DNA from: Mycobacterium sp. KBS0706
GTDB taxonomy: Bacteria > Pseudomonadota > Alphaproteobacteria > DSM-16000 > Inquilinaceae
Assembly: GCF_005938675.2 (NCBI RefSeq)
Contig: NZ_VCCH02000002.1
Span: 146,873 to 210,872 of the forward strand
DNA: 64,000 nucleotides
Reading direction: 5' to 3'
The position numbers and the translations under genes were made by a program. How positions within the stretch are numbered: position 1 is the first letter of the stretch; each line of letters starts with the position of its first letter. Positions 7,793 to 17,073 of the stretch are shown piece by piece. The notes under the pieces were generated by a model. The model did not search any database, was not told the origin of the DNA, and saw only the letters and a program-made list of their open reading frames with translations.

Positions 7793-8695
7793 CTACAGCG
7801 GCGGCGCGGCCAGCGCGTCCTGCAGCGCCGCGAGGAAGGCCTGCGCCGCCAGCGACAGCGGCCGCCGCTTCGGCACGATCTGGCCGATCGAGACCGGGAT
7901 GCGCGGCGCGAAGGGCCGGATCGCGAGGCCGGGCGCCGCCGCCGCGTCCCACACCGAGAACTCGTCGACGAGGGCCAGGCCGCGGCCGCGCTCGACCAGC
8001 TTGCGCACCACATGGCTGTGATTGGCCGATAGCGGGTTGCGGATCTGGACGCCTTCATCCGCCAGCGTCTTGGCGATCGCTGCGCCGAAGGGCAGGGTCT
8101 TCGGATAGGTGATCAGCGGCAGGCCGGCCAGGTCGGCCGCCTCGATCTCGGCTTGGCGCGCCAGCGGATGGGCGGCCGGCAGGATGCAGACCATCGACCC
8201 GGTGCGCAGCGTCTGCGCCATCAGGTCCATCTCCTGGCTCGGATGATGGACCAGCCCGAGGTCGTAATTGCCGCGGCTGACGAAGGAATGGATCTTGTCG
8301 GAATCCAGGATGTCGATCTGGACGAACACGTCCGGGTGACGGGCGTTGAAGGCTTCGACCACCAGCGGCAGCAGCGCTACGCCGAAGGTGGCCAGCGTCG
8401 CGATCTGGACGAAGCCGCTCTTCAGCCGCGCCAGGTCGACCGACAGGGTCTCGAAGAAGGCCAGCTCCTCCATCAGCCGCGCCGCATGGGTGAACAGGAT
8501 CTCGGCCTCCGGCGTCGGCTGCAGCCGGCCGCCGCTGCGCTGGAACAGCGCGATGCCGATCGAATCCTCCAGCTGCTTCAGCGATTTGCTCGCGTTCGGC
8601 TGGGTCGTGCCCAGGATCTCCGCCGCCTCGGTGACTGACCCGGTCTTCATGAACACCATCAGGGTCTCGAGGTGCCGGATCTTGATCTTGTGCAT
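7793..8695 (-). CDS. LysR family regulator
   Basis: From ATG 8695 the product is 300 residues, standard for LysR. The N-terminal HTH (KIRHLETLMVFMKTGSVTEAAEILGTTQPNASKSLKQLE, quoted here by position: residues 5-43) is followed by the two-lobed periplasmic-binding-like effector domain. It is divergent from the hydantoinase genes at 8904, separated by 208 bp, and is probably their activator. Its stop lies two bases from the nucleoside hydrolase stop in convergent orientation. A longer frame back to 9028 runs into the hyu promoter and coding region and is rejected. Confidence 0.93.
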   Translation of the reverse strand: MHKIKIRHLETLMVFMKTGSVTEAAEILGTTQPNASKSLKQLEDSIGIALFQRSGGRLQPTPEAEILFTHAARLMEELAFFETLSVDLARLKSGFVQIATLATFGVALLPLVVEAFNARHPDVFVQIDILDSDKIHSFVSRGNYDLGLVHHPSQEMDLMAQTLRTGSMVCILPAAHPLARQAEIEAADLAGLPLITYPKTLPFGAAIAKTLADEGVQIRNPLSANHSHVVRKLVERGRGLALVDEFSVWDAAAAPGLAIRPFAPRIPVSIGQIVPKRRPLSLAAQAFLAALQDALAAPPL

Positions 8696-8720
8696 ATGCC
8701 CGCGCCTTCGCCGGAGCCCA

Positions 8721-8738
8721 TTCCAATCCGGCATGGAA
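8721..8738. promoter_or_regulatory. TTCCA-N8-TGGAA inverted repeat, candidate LysR site
   Basis: A dyad TTCCA (8721-8725) and TGGAA (8734-8738) lies 26 bp upstream of the divergent LysR gene and about 165 bp upstream of the hydantoinase start. It fits the loose T-N11-A dyad recognised by LysR proteins and is well placed for autorepression plus activation of the rightward genes. An AT-rich patch follows at 8742-8757. Evidence is positional plus the dyad only. Confidence 0.35.
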
Positions 8739-8903
8739 AGCTCGAATAAATGAATTGTCCATGACCATGCGAGGCTGCCTAGCATCGTTTCGGGATCACC
8801 GGGCGGGCCAGGCGCCGCCGGACCAAGAATTCGAACGCGGGTCCAGGAATTCGTGCCGGAAAACGGCACGCAGCGGGACCTGCGGACATGGGAAGGCTTC
8901 ACG

Positions 8904-10955
8904 ATGGCTTGGCGCATTGGCGTGGATTCCGGCGGGACGTTCACCGACGTCTGCCTGTTCGACGATGAGAGCGGGCGGCTCGACGTCTGGAAGGTCTCAT
9001 CGACCCCCGACGACCCGTCACGCGGCATCGTCCAGGGGGTGGAGGAGGGGACGGCAAGGGTCGGCGCCGAGCCGGGGGAGATCGGCTATTTCGGCCACGG
9101 CACCACGGTCGGCACCAATGCCCTGATCCAGCATCGCGGCGTCCGCACCGGCCTCTTGACCACCGACGGCTTCCGCGACCTGCTGGAGATCGGCCGGCAG
9201 AAGCGCCCGGACCTCTACGACCTGCAGGCCGACAAGCCGGAGACGCTGGTCAGCCGCGACCTGCGCATCGACATCCCGGAGCGCATCCGCCACGACGGCT
9301 CGGTCGAGACCCCGCTGGACGAGGCGGTGCTGCGCAAGGCGGTGCGCGAGCTGCGCGCGGCCGGGGTCGAAGCGGTGGCGGTCAGCTTCCTCTATGGCTT
9401 CGTCCGCAGCGAGCATGAGGAGACGGCGCTGCGCATCCTGGCCGAGGAGTTCCCGGAGGCCTTCGCCTGCGCCTCGCACGGCGTGGCGCCGGAGTTCCGC
9501 GAGTATGAGCGGGTCTCGACCACCGTGGTGAACGCCTATCTCGGCCCGGTGATGCGCGGCTATATCGAGCGGCTGGGCCAGCGGCTGTCCGAGATCGGGG
9601 TCAAGGCGGCGCCGCGGCTGACCCAGTCGAATGGCGGCGTCATCAGCTTCGAGACGGCGGCGCGGCTGCCGGTCCGCACCGTCCTGTCCGGCCCCAGCAC
9701 CGGCGTGGTCGCGGCCCAGGCGATCGGGGCGGTCGCCGGCTTCCCCGACCTGATCACCTTCGACATGGGCGGCACCAGCACCGATGTCGCGCTGTTGGCC
9801 GGCGGCCAATGCCGCCTGGCCGGCGAGGCGGTGGTGCATGGCTACCCGATCAAGGCCCCGATGCTCGACATTCACACGGTCGGGGCGGGCGGGGGCTCGA
9901 TCGCCACTGTCGACAGCGGCGGGCTGCTGAAGGTCGGACCGCGCAGCGCTGGCGCCTGGCCCGGGCCGGTCTGCTACGGCCACGGCAATGGGGAGCCAAC
10001 GGTGACCGACGCCAATGTCGTGCTGCAGACACTGAACCCGGTGTCGCTGCTGGGCGGCCGCATGGCCGTTCGGCGCGACCTGGCCGAGGCCGCGATCGGC
10101 CGGCTGGCGCAGCAGCTGGGCCTCGGGCTGATGGAGACGGCGCAGGGTATTCTCACCGTCGTCACCGCCAACATGGCCAAGGCGATCCGCGTCATCAGCG
10201 TGCAGCGCGGCCACGACCCGCGCGACTACACGCTGATGGCCTTCGGCGGCGCCGGCCCGCTGCACGCCGCCCGCCTGGCCAAGGAGCTCGACATCAGCCG
10301 CATCCTGGTGCCGCAGAATCCGGGCATCCTCTGCGCCATGGGCCTGCTGCTGACCGACCTGCGCGCCGATTTCGCCGCCACCCGGCTGACCGCGCTGGAC
10401 CTGGCGGCGCTGCCCGCGGTCGAGGCCGCCTTCGACGGGCTGCTGGTCCGGGCCGAGGAATGGTTCGCGCAGGAGGAGGTGCCGCAGGGCGCGCGGCGCG
10501 TCACCCGTACCGTCGACATGCGCTATGCCGGTCAGAACTACGAGCTGCCGGTGGCGCTGCCGGACGGGCCGGTGACGCCGGCGACGCTGGAGGCGCTGGC
10601 CGCCGGATTCGCCCGGGCGCATGAGCGGCAATATGGCTTCGTCGCCGCCGGCGAGCCGGTGCAGTTGGTTACCTTCCGGGTCGAGGCCGCGGGCGTTGTC
10701 ACCAAGGCCAGCTTCCGGCCGCAGCCCGATGCCGGGCCGGAGGCTGGGCACGCCGTCACCGGTTCGCGCGAGGTCTGGCTGCCGGAGGCGGGGGGCTGGG
10801 TCTCCTGCCCGGTCTATGACCGCGCCCAACTCAAGCCCGGCAACCGCATCGCCGGCCCGGCCGTGGTCGAGCAGATGGACAGCACCACCGTTATCCTCCC
10901 CGGCATGACGGCCCATGTCGAACCCTATCTCAACCTGGTCCTGGATGTCCGATGA
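8904..10955 (+). CDS. hydantoinase/oxoprolinase A subunit (HyuA/OplA-like)
   Basis: The 683-residue product begins MAWRIGVDSGGTFTDVCLFD, the ASKHA-type phosphate-binding signature of hydantoinase A/5-oxoprolinase N-terminal domains, and carries the second motif FDMGGTSTDVALL near residue 290. These enzymes use ATP to open cyclic amides such as 5-oxoproline or N-methylhydantoin; some relatives are acetone or acetophenone carboxylases. I choose ATG 8904 because GGAAGG lies seven bases upstream; the frame is open back to 8853. The gene overlaps the B subunit by ATGA, the usual HyuA-HyuB arrangement. Confidence 0.93.
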   Translation: MAWRIGVDSGGTFTDVCLFDDESGRLDVWKVSSTPDDPSRGIVQGVEEGTARVGAEPGEIGYFGHGTTVGTNALIQHRGVRTGLLTTDGFRDLLEIGRQKRPDLYDLQADKPETLVSRDLRIDIPERIRHDGSVETPLDEAVLRKAVRELRAAGVEAVAVSFLYGFVRSEHEETALRILAEEFPEAFACASHGVAPEFREYERVSTTVVNAYLGPVMRGYIERLGQRLSEIGVKAAPRLTQSNGGVISFETAARLPVRTVLSGPSTGVVAAQAIGAVAGFPDLITFDMGGTSTDVALLAGGQCRLAGEAVVHGYPIKAPMLDIHTVGAGGGSIATVDSGGLLKVGPRSAGAWPGPVCYGHGNGEPTVTDANVVLQTLNPVSLLGGRMAVRRDLAEAAIGRLAQQLGLGLMETAQGILTVVTANMAKAIRVISVQRGHDPRDYTLMAFGGAGPLHAARLAKELDISRILVPQNPGILCAMGLLLTDLRADFAATRLTALDLAALPAVEAAFDGLLVRAEEWFAQEEVPQGARRVTRTVDMRYAGQNYELPVALPDGPVTPATLEALAAGFARAHERQYGFVAAGEPVQLVTFRVEAAGVVTKASFRPQPDAGPEAGHAVTGSREVWLPEAGGWVSCPVYDRAQLKPGNRIAGPAVVEQMDSTTVILPGMTAHVEPYLNLVLDVR

Positions 10956-12607
10956 GCGTCGCCGTCCCGCAGCGCCGCGAGGCCGCGCTCGACCCGATCA
11001 CGGTCGAGGTGATCGGCAGCGCCTTCGCCTCGATCGCGGAGGAGATGGGGGAGGCGCTGGTCCGGGCCAGCTACTCGACCAACATCAAGGAGCGGCGCGA
11101 CTGCTCCACCGCGCTGTTCGACATGGCCGGCAACACCCTGTGCCAGGCCGAGCACATCCCGATGCATCTCGGCAGCTTCATCGGCATCATCCCGCATATC
11201 ATGAGGCGCCATCCGCTGGACCGGATGCGGCCGGGCGACGTGTTCATCGGCAACGACGCCTATGAGGGCGGCGGCACGCATCTGCCCGACATCGTGCTGG
11301 CGGAGCCGATCTTCGTCGACGGGCGGATGGTGGCCTGGGCGGTCAACACCGCCCACCACGCCGACTTCGCCGACCGCGGCCACGCCCATATCTACCAGGA
11401 GGGGATCCGGATCCCGCCGATCCGGCTGTACCGCGCCGGCGAGCTGCAGGCCGATGTGCAGGAGCTGGTACTGCTGAACTGCCAGGTCCCGCGGGAGCGG
11501 CTGTCCGATCTCCGTGCCCAGATGGCGGCCAACCGCCTGGGCGTGCAGCGGATGACGGCGCTGTGCGCCAAATACGGCGCCGACGTCGTGCTCGCGGCCG
11601 GCGCCGCGCTGCAGGATTATGCCGAGCGCAAGATGCGCGCCGGCATCGCCGCGATCCCGGACGGCACCTACCGTTTCAACGATCGTTTCGACAATCCGGA
11701 GCTGGACGGCGAGCTCGACTTCGCTGTCGAGATCACCGTGGCCGGCGACGAGATGCGGCTGCATTTCGACAGCCCGCCGCAGGTCCGGGGTGGCCTCAAT
11801 GTCGTCTACACGGCGCTGCTGTCGACGGTCTATTACGCGGTGAAGACGGTGGTCGACCCGACCATCCTGCCCAATGCCGGGCTGGCGCGGCCGCTGACGG
11901 TCACGGCGCCGGAGGGCACGGTGCTGAACTGCATCCATCCGGCGGCGGTCAACGGCCGGGTGGCGACCTGCCAGCGCATCGCCGACCTGATCCACGGCGC
12001 CCTGGCCCAGGCGGTGCCGGAGCGGTTGACCGCGGCCAGCAACGGCTCCTGCGCCTCCGCCACCTTCATGGGGCGCGACGCCAAGACCGGCGGCCTGTGG
12101 GTCTATCTCGAGACCATCGGCGGCGGCAGCGGCGCCCGCGCCGGCAAGGACGGGCTCGACGGCGTCCATGTCCACATGACCAACACCTCCAACCTGCCGG
12201 CCGAGGCGCTGGAGCTGGAATACCCGCTGACCCTGCTGCGCTACGAGCTGGTCGACGGCTCCGGCGGTCCTGGCGCGCAGCGGGGCGGCATGGGGCTGCG
12301 CCGGGTCTACCGGGCCGAGGCCGACTGCCGGGTGCATATCGACGGGTCGCGCCTGCGCTCCGCCCCGTGGGGGCTGGAGGGCGGGCTGGAGGGCGGCCGC
12401 GGCGGCTTCGTCTTCGGTCCCGGCGTCGCCCCGTTCGACCACGGCAATGGCGACCTGAAGCGCGGCGACGTGATCGAGATCGTGACGCCGGGCGCCGGCG
12501 GCTATGGCCCGCCATCCGGGCGCGCGGCCGACGCCGTGCAGCGCGATCTGGCGGAAGGACGGATCGACCGGGAGACGGCGCAGAGGGTCTACGGCGCCGT
12601 GCTCTGA
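10952..12607 (+). CDS. hydantoinase/oxoprolinase B subunit (HyuB/OplB-like)
   Basis: The 551-residue product is full length for the hydantoinase B family (LDPITVEVIGSAFASIAEEMG at the start, GNDAYEGGGTHLPDI around residue 105, GGGSGARAGKDGLDGVH near 390). It forms the partner of the HyuA-like protein in an ATP-dependent cyclic amide hydrolase. The start overlaps the upstream stop as ATGA, so the two subunits are translationally coupled. The next gene, a binding protein, follows after 28 bp, so one transcript is likely. Substrate options are hydantoins, 5-oxoproline or a related lactam. Confidence 0.93.
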   Translation: MSVAVPQRREAALDPITVEVIGSAFASIAEEMGEALVRASYSTNIKERRDCSTALFDMAGNTLCQAEHIPMHLGSFIGIIPHIMRRHPLDRMRPGDVFIGNDAYEGGGTHLPDIVLAEPIFVDGRMVAWAVNTAHHADFADRGHAHIYQEGIRIPPIRLYRAGELQADVQELVLLNCQVPRERLSDLRAQMAANRLGVQRMTALCAKYGADVVLAAGAALQDYAERKMRAGIAAIPDGTYRFNDRFDNPELDGELDFAVEITVAGDEMRLHFDSPPQVRGGLNVVYTALLSTVYYAVKTVVDPTILPNAGLARPLTVTAPEGTVLNCIHPAAVNGRVATCQRIADLIHGALAQAVPERLTAASNGSCASATFMGRDAKTGGLWVYLETIGGGSGARAGKDGLDGVHVHMTNTSNLPAEALELEYPLTLLRYELVDGSGGPGAQRGGMGLRRVYRAEADCRVHIDGSRLRSAPWGLEGGLEGGRGGFVFGPGVAPFDHGNGDLKRGDVIEIVTPGAGGYGPPSGRAADAVQRDLAEGRIDRETAQRVYGAVL

Positions 12608-12635
12608 CCACGACAACAGACAGGGAGAGGTCATC

Positions 12636-14168
12636 ATGCTCGTGTCCCGTCGCACATTGCTCGCCAGCGGGCTCGCCGCCGGCGCCGTGCTGCCGGCGCT
12701 GCGCCTGCCGGCCTGGGGCCAGGCGTCGGCGAACACGCTGCGCTTCGGCCTTTCCAGCTATCCGCCGAACCTGCAGCCTTGGGTGAATTCCGGCGGCGCG
12801 GCGGGCTCGGTCGCGGCGCTGCTGCATCGCGGCCTCTTGTCCTACGCCGCCGACGGCAGCCTGCAGGGCGAGCTGGCTGAAAGCTGGCAGCCGGAGGGCG
12901 ACAAGGCCTGGGTCTTCCGCCTGCGCCAGGCCCTCTTCCACAACGGCGCCCCGGTCACCGCCGCCGACATCCAGTGGAACATCGAGCAGGTCGCCGGCGA
13001 GAAATCGACCGCCTATCTGCGCACCCAGCTGCAGGGGGTAGAGCGGGTCGAGACGCCGGACGACCGCACCGTGCGCCTGGTGATGAAGCAGCCGACCGTC
13101 TGCGTGCCGCACTGGTTCGCCAACTACTACATGCCGATCGTGGCGAAGGGGTCGACCGCCGACGACCCGCTGGGCATCGGCGCCGGGCCCTTCGTGCTGC
13201 AGGGGCAGGAGCGTGGCGTATCGCTCGACCTCGCCGCCTTCGACAAATACTACAAGCCCGGCCTGCCGAAGCTGAAGGCGGTCAAGGTCATCGCCTATCC
13301 GGACGAGACCCTGCGGGTGGCGGCGCTGCAGGCCGGCGATGTCGACCTGATCGACTATGTCCCCTGGCAATCGATGCCGTCGATCGAGGCCGACGGGAAC
13401 CTGAAGCTGGACAACCAGCTCGGCCCGTTCATGTACCTGACCTTCAACGGCAAGACCGGCCCCTTCGCCGATCCGCGCATCCGCAGGGCGGTGGCGCTCG
13501 GCATCAAGCGCGACGAGATCGTGCAGGCCGCCTTCTTCGGACGCGGTGCGCCGCTGGAGGGGCTGCCCTTCCCGCCGCAGACGCCCTTCTACGACGAGGC
13601 CGCGGCGCATGGCTGGCGCCATGACCTCGACAAGGCCAAGGCGCTGCTGGCCGAGGCCGGCGTGGCCGACGGCTTTTCCTGCAAGCTCCTCTCCACCGCC
13701 CAGTACGGCATGCACAAGAGCACGGCCGAGGTGATCCAGCAGAACCTGGCCGAGCTCGGCATCCAGGTCGAGCTGAACATGCCGGACTGGCCGACCCGGG
13801 TCAGCCTGGGCAATCGCGGCCAGTACGAGTTCGCGGTGATGGGCACGGCGATGGAGAGCCCGGATCCGGAAAGCCTGTCCTCCTTCGTCGATTCCTCGCT
13901 GTCGCCGTCCTACATCCGCAGCACCGGCATCACCGTGCCCGGGCTGAACGAGCTGCTGGCGGCGGGGCGAGGGGAGTTCGACGCTGCGAAGCGCAAGGAC
14001 ATCTACGCCAAGGCCGGCCAGCTGGTGCTGGATCAGGCGCCGATGGTGACGCTGGCCTACCGGGCGCAGGGTTTCGCCATGCGCAAGGCCCTGCAGGGCT
14101 TCCGCAACCTGCCGGGCGGCCTCAGCTTCTACTCCGCGACCACGCTGGACCAGTCCTCCTTCGCCTGA
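12636..14168 (+). CDS. ABC transporter substrate-binding protein, family 5 (peptide/opine/nickel type)
   Basis: The 510-residue protein has a Tat-like signal: SRRTLLASG at residues 4-12, a hydrophobic stretch, and cleavage probably near AWGQA. The mature region carries the SBP_bac_5 pattern (ESWQPEGDKAWVFRLRQALFHNG and later FADPRIRRAVALGIKRDEIV). A strong AGGGAGAGG precedes the ATG. No permease or ATPase is adjacent: the nearest family-5 permeases start at 20186, and they already have their own binding protein at 18476. This one may therefore share that channel and bind the hydantoinase substrate. Confidence 0.92.
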   Translation: MLVSRRTLLASGLAAGAVLPALRLPAWGQASANTLRFGLSSYPPNLQPWVNSGGAAGSVAALLHRGLLSYAADGSLQGELAESWQPEGDKAWVFRLRQALFHNGAPVTAADIQWNIEQVAGEKSTAYLRTQLQGVERVETPDDRTVRLVMKQPTVCVPHWFANYYMPIVAKGSTADDPLGIGAGPFVLQGQERGVSLDLAAFDKYYKPGLPKLKAVKVIAYPDETLRVAALQAGDVDLIDYVPWQSMPSIEADGNLKLDNQLGPFMYLTFNGKTGPFADPRIRRAVALGIKRDEIVQAAFFGRGAPLEGLPFPPQTPFYDEAAAHGWRHDLDKAKALLAEAGVADGFSCKLLSTAQYGMHKSTAEVIQQNLAELGIQVELNMPDWPTRVSLGNRGQYEFAVMGTAMESPDPESLSSFVDSSLSPSYIRSTGITVPGLNELLAAGRGEFDAAKRKDIYAKAGQLVLDQAPMVTLAYRAQGFAMRKALQGFRNLPGGLSFYSATTLDQSSFA

Positions 14169-14279
14169 AGGGGGCGATCCTGCTCAGCGCCGCTGGCCGC
14201 AAATTCGTCACATGTCACTTGACTCCGTCCATAGTGGACGATCACAATCATAATCTCAGTTGCCAAGAAGCGATCTGCC

Positions 14280-14295
14280 TTGAGACCGGTCTCAA
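14280..14295. promoter_or_regulatory. 16-bp perfect palindrome upstream of the FAD oxidoreductase gene
   Basis: TTGAGACCGGTCTCAA at 14280-14295 is a perfect palindrome lying 128 bp upstream of the oxidoreductase ATG, in a 255-bp gap that is AT-richer than its surroundings. A smaller dyad GTCCA-TAG-TGGAC is at 14227-14239. The TTG...CAA edges are common in MarR-type operators, and a MarR gene is third in line at 15789, so autoregulation of the 14424-18402 gene set is plausible. A MarR link is inference. Confidence 0.5.
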
Positions 14296-14423
14296 AACCG
14301 GGCTTGTCTGATCGCGTGCTACCGCACCAAGTTCTGGTGAAAAAGAAAGCATGACGTGCCTGCGATGGGCATTCTGCGTTCTTTTGATCGGAATTGTGTC
14401 AGTTCTTCCGGAACAGGAAGGAA

Positions 14424-15740
14424 ATGATACACAAGACATCGCTCGAACCGTCGCTGTGGTACGCCACGGCGGCCCCCGCGCCGGAGACGACGGCGCTGGA
14501 CGGCACGATAGACGCGCCGGTCTGCGTGATCGGCGCCGGCTACACCGGCCTGTCCACCGCGCTGCATCTCGGCGAGCGCGGTGTCGGCACGGTGGTGCTG
14601 GAGGCGGAGCAGATCGGTCATGGCGGCTCCGGCCGCAATGCCGGCCATTGCACCCCGACCTTCCATGTCCACGAGATCGCGACCGTCCGGCGCATCCTGG
14701 GCGAGCCTTTCGCCACGCGGCTGATCGAGCGCCAGACCAACGCCGCCAACCTGGTCTTCGACATCATCCGCCGCTACGGCATCGACTGCGAGGCGGTGCA
14801 GACCGGCTACATCCACGCCGCCCACGCCACTGCCGCCCTGGCGAAGCTGGAGCGGCGCTGCCGGGAATATGCGGCTGTCGGCAAGGCCACGAGGATGCTC
14901 GACAGCGACGAGGCCCAGCGCCTGACCGGGTCGCCGCGCTTCTGCGGCGGCTGGATCCATCCGGAGGGCGGGCACCTCAACCCGCTCGGCTATGCCCGCG
15001 GCCTGGCCCGGGCGGCGATCTCGCGCGGCGCCCGGGTCTTCACCCGCTCGCCGGTCACCGCGATCCGGCCGCAGGGCGCGCGCTGGCGGGTGGAGACGCC
15101 GGCCGGCGCCGTCCTCGCCGACAAGGTGGTGTGCGGCACCGGCGCCTATACCGACGGCTACTGGCCGGGGCTGGAGCAGAGCTTCGCCCGCCTCGGCGTC
15201 GCCGTGCTGGCCACCCAGCCGCTCAGCGACAATGTCCGCCGGACGATCGCGCCAGACAACAACACCGTGGTCGACAGCCGGCGCGACATCTCGATCTGGA
15301 AATACGACAAGGACGGACGACTGGTGACCTCGCTGTTTGTCGAGGGACGGCGCGGCACGGACCCCGCCTACACCACGGCGCTGATGCGGCGGAAGCTGCA
15401 ATGGCTGCTGCCGCAGCTCGGCGATGTCGAGTTCCAGTACAGCTGGACCGGCGCGATCGACATGCAGCCACGCACCTTCCCGCGGCTCTACGGCCTGGCG
15501 CCCGGCGTGGTCGCCTCGCTCGGCTATTCCGGCCGCGGCGTGCCGACCGGCACGATGATGGGCACGGTGCTGGCGGAATGGGCGACGGGAACACCGCCGC
15601 AGGACCTGGCGCTGCCGATCGAAAGGCTGCAGCGCACGCCCTTCTACATGAGCTTCATGCCGCGCGTCATGCTGGCCTGGTCGCGGATCCGCGACCAGCG
15701 CTCCGCCCGGCGCGACGGCCTCGACCCGCCGCCCTTCTGA
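14424..15740 (+). CDS. FAD-dependent oxidoreductase, DAO family (PuuB/amine oxidase-like)
   Basis: The 438-residue enzyme has the dinucleotide-binding signature VCVIGAGYTGLSTALHLGE near residue 35 and the DAO-fold continuation GGSGRNAGHCTP. The opening SLEPSLWYATAAPAPE resembles gamma-glutamylputrescine oxidase and related deaminating oxidases, which oxidise amines or N-methyl/alpha-amino acids to imines. The cytoplasmic location is inferred from the lack of a signal peptide. I choose ATG 14424 because AGGAAGG is just upstream; an in-frame TTG at 14394 has no such site. A second DAO enzyme is encoded at 17074, with MarR and SDR genes in between. Confidence 0.92.
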   Translation: MIHKTSLEPSLWYATAAPAPETTALDGTIDAPVCVIGAGYTGLSTALHLGERGVGTVVLEAEQIGHGGSGRNAGHCTPTFHVHEIATVRRILGEPFATRLIERQTNAANLVFDIIRRYGIDCEAVQTGYIHAAHATAALAKLERRCREYAAVGKATRMLDSDEAQRLTGSPRFCGGWIHPEGGHLNPLGYARGLARAAISRGARVFTRSPVTAIRPQGARWRVETPAGAVLADKVVCGTGAYTDGYWPGLEQSFARLGVAVLATQPLSDNVRRTIAPDNNTVVDSRRDISIWKYDKDGRLVTSLFVEGRRGTDPAYTTALMRRKLQWLLPQLGDVEFQYSWTGAIDMQPRTFPRLYGLAPGVVASLGYSGRGVPTGTMMGTVLAEWATGTPPQDLALPIERLQRTPFYMSFMPRVMLAWSRIRDQRSARRDGLDPPPF

Positions 15741-15788
15741 TCATGTGGAACCCTGGCTTGACCCACCTCACCGAACCCAAGGACGGCC

Positions 15789-16319
15789 ATGCCCGCCACG
15801 AGCGATGGCCGCGCCGGCCCGCGGCGCAATCCGCAGGTCCCGAAGACGATCGACTTCTCGGAGATCGATTTCGATATCTTCACCGACCTGCTCAGCTTCT
15901 ATGTCCGCACCGTCAACATGCTGGTCAGCCGCGACCTGGACGAGCAGATGGAAGCGCTGGAGGTCGCTGGCGGAACCGGCAAGATCTCGACGCTGCTGCT
16001 GGTCGAGCGCAATCCGGGCATCCGGCCCTCGGTGCTGGCGCACTTCATCCTCAAGGACCGCTCGGCCATGGGTCGGCTGCTCGAGCAGCTGCAGCAGGCT
16101 GGGCTGGTCGAGCAGAAGATCTCGCCGGAGGAGCGGCGGGCGCGCGAGCTGTATCTGACCGGCAAGGGCCGGCGCGTGGCCGAACAGGTGCGCGCCGTCG
16201 CCCGCCGGCAATCCGCCGAGTTCTTCTCGATCCTGAGCGGGGCGGAGCAGGCCGACCTGCTGCGCCTGCTGCGCAAGGTCTATGCCGGCTATGTCGAGCA
16301 CGCGCCGGTGGTCGAGTGA
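15789..16319 (+). CDS. MarR family transcriptional regulator
   Basis: The 176-residue product has the MarR winged helix (about residues 60-130: GKISTLLLVERNPGIRPSVLAHFILKDRS, then LGRLLEQLQQAGLVEQKISPEERRARELYLT, the wing and dimer helix). MarR proteins are repressors released by small phenolic or metabolite ligands. It sits between two oxidoreductase genes, 48 bp after the first, and most likely controls them, perhaps at the 16-bp palindrome at 14280-14295. The N-terminal 20 residues are a poorly conserved basic tail. Confidence 0.93.
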   Translation: MPATSDGRAGPRRNPQVPKTIDFSEIDFDIFTDLLSFYVRTVNMLVSRDLDEQMEALEVAGGTGKISTLLLVERNPGIRPSVLAHFILKDRSAMGRLLEQLQQAGLVEQKISPEERRARELYLTGKGRRVAEQVRAVARRQSAEFFSILSGAEQADLLRLLRKVYAGYVEHAPVVE

Positions 16320-16343
16320 GCGGGCGGGGTGGGAGGCATCGCC

Positions 16344-17036
16344 ATGACTGACACCCGTGTCGCCATGATCTCCGGCGCCGGCCGGGGCATCGGCGCGGAG
16401 ATCGCGACCGCATTGGCCCGCGCCGGCTGGCGGCTCAGCCTCGGCGTGCGCGACCCGGTACGGCTGACCCCGCCGGACGGCGCCCTGGTCCACCGCTTCG
16501 ACGCCCGCGATCCGGACTCCGAACGCCTGTGGGTCGAGGCCACGGCCGAGCGGTTCGGCCGGATCGACGCGATCATCGCCAATGCCGGCATCATGATCCC
16601 GAAGACGGTGATCGCGGCCGACGACGCCGACCTCGACGACCTGATCCAGGTCAACGTCAAGTCGCCGTTGCGACTGGTGCGGGCGGCCTGGCCGCATCTC
16701 GTCGCCTCCGGCCATGGCCGCGTCGTCACCATCGCCTCGCTGTCGGGCAAGCGGGTGAAGTCGGCGACCTCCGGCCTCTATGCCGTCAGCAAGTTCGCGG
16801 CGCTGGCGATGACCCATGCCATCCGCCATGCCGGCTGGGACGAGGGCGTGCGCGCCACCGCGATCTGCCCCGGCTTCGTCGCCACCGACATGGCCGCGGG
16901 CCTCGCCAAGCGGCCGCCCGAAGCCATGACCCAGCCGCAGGACGTGGCGCAAATCGTCGCCTTCCTGCTCGACCTGCCCGACACGGCGAGCATCGCCGAG
17001 ATCCCGATCAATTCGACCCTGGAGGACAGCTGGTGA
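16344..17036 (+). CDS. short-chain dehydrogenase/reductase (SDR)
   Basis: The 230-residue enzyme is a classical SDR: cofactor motif GAGRGIGAEIA near the N-terminus, NAG in IIANAGIMI, catalytic Ser in IASLSGKRVKS and the YxxxK pair in LYAVSKFAAL. It should use NAD(P) in the cytoplasm to interconvert an alcohol and a carbonyl. ATG 16344 has GGGAGG at seven bases; an in-frame GTG at 16329 is less likely. Position between MarR and a second FAD oxidoreductase suggests it reduces or oxidises the aldehyde made by an amine oxidase. Confidence 0.92.
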   Translation: MTDTRVAMISGAGRGIGAEIATALARAGWRLSLGVRDPVRLTPPDGALVHRFDARDPDSERLWVEATAERFGRIDAIIANAGIMIPKTVIAADDADLDDLIQVNVKSPLRLVRAAWPHLVASGHGRVVTIASLSGKRVKSATSGLYAVSKFAALAMTHAIRHAGWDEGVRATAICPGFVATDMAAGLAKRPPEAMTQPQDVAQIVAFLLDLPDTASIAEIPINSTLEDSW

Positions 17037-17073
17037 GCCCGATGCGTTCGATCGTCATGCGGGGAGGGCGCTG

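Noticed and set aside
9018..10916. Long minus-strand frame opposite the hydantoinase A gene
   Set aside because: Same antisense shadow pattern; the plus-strand gene has a clear family match and ribosome-binding site.
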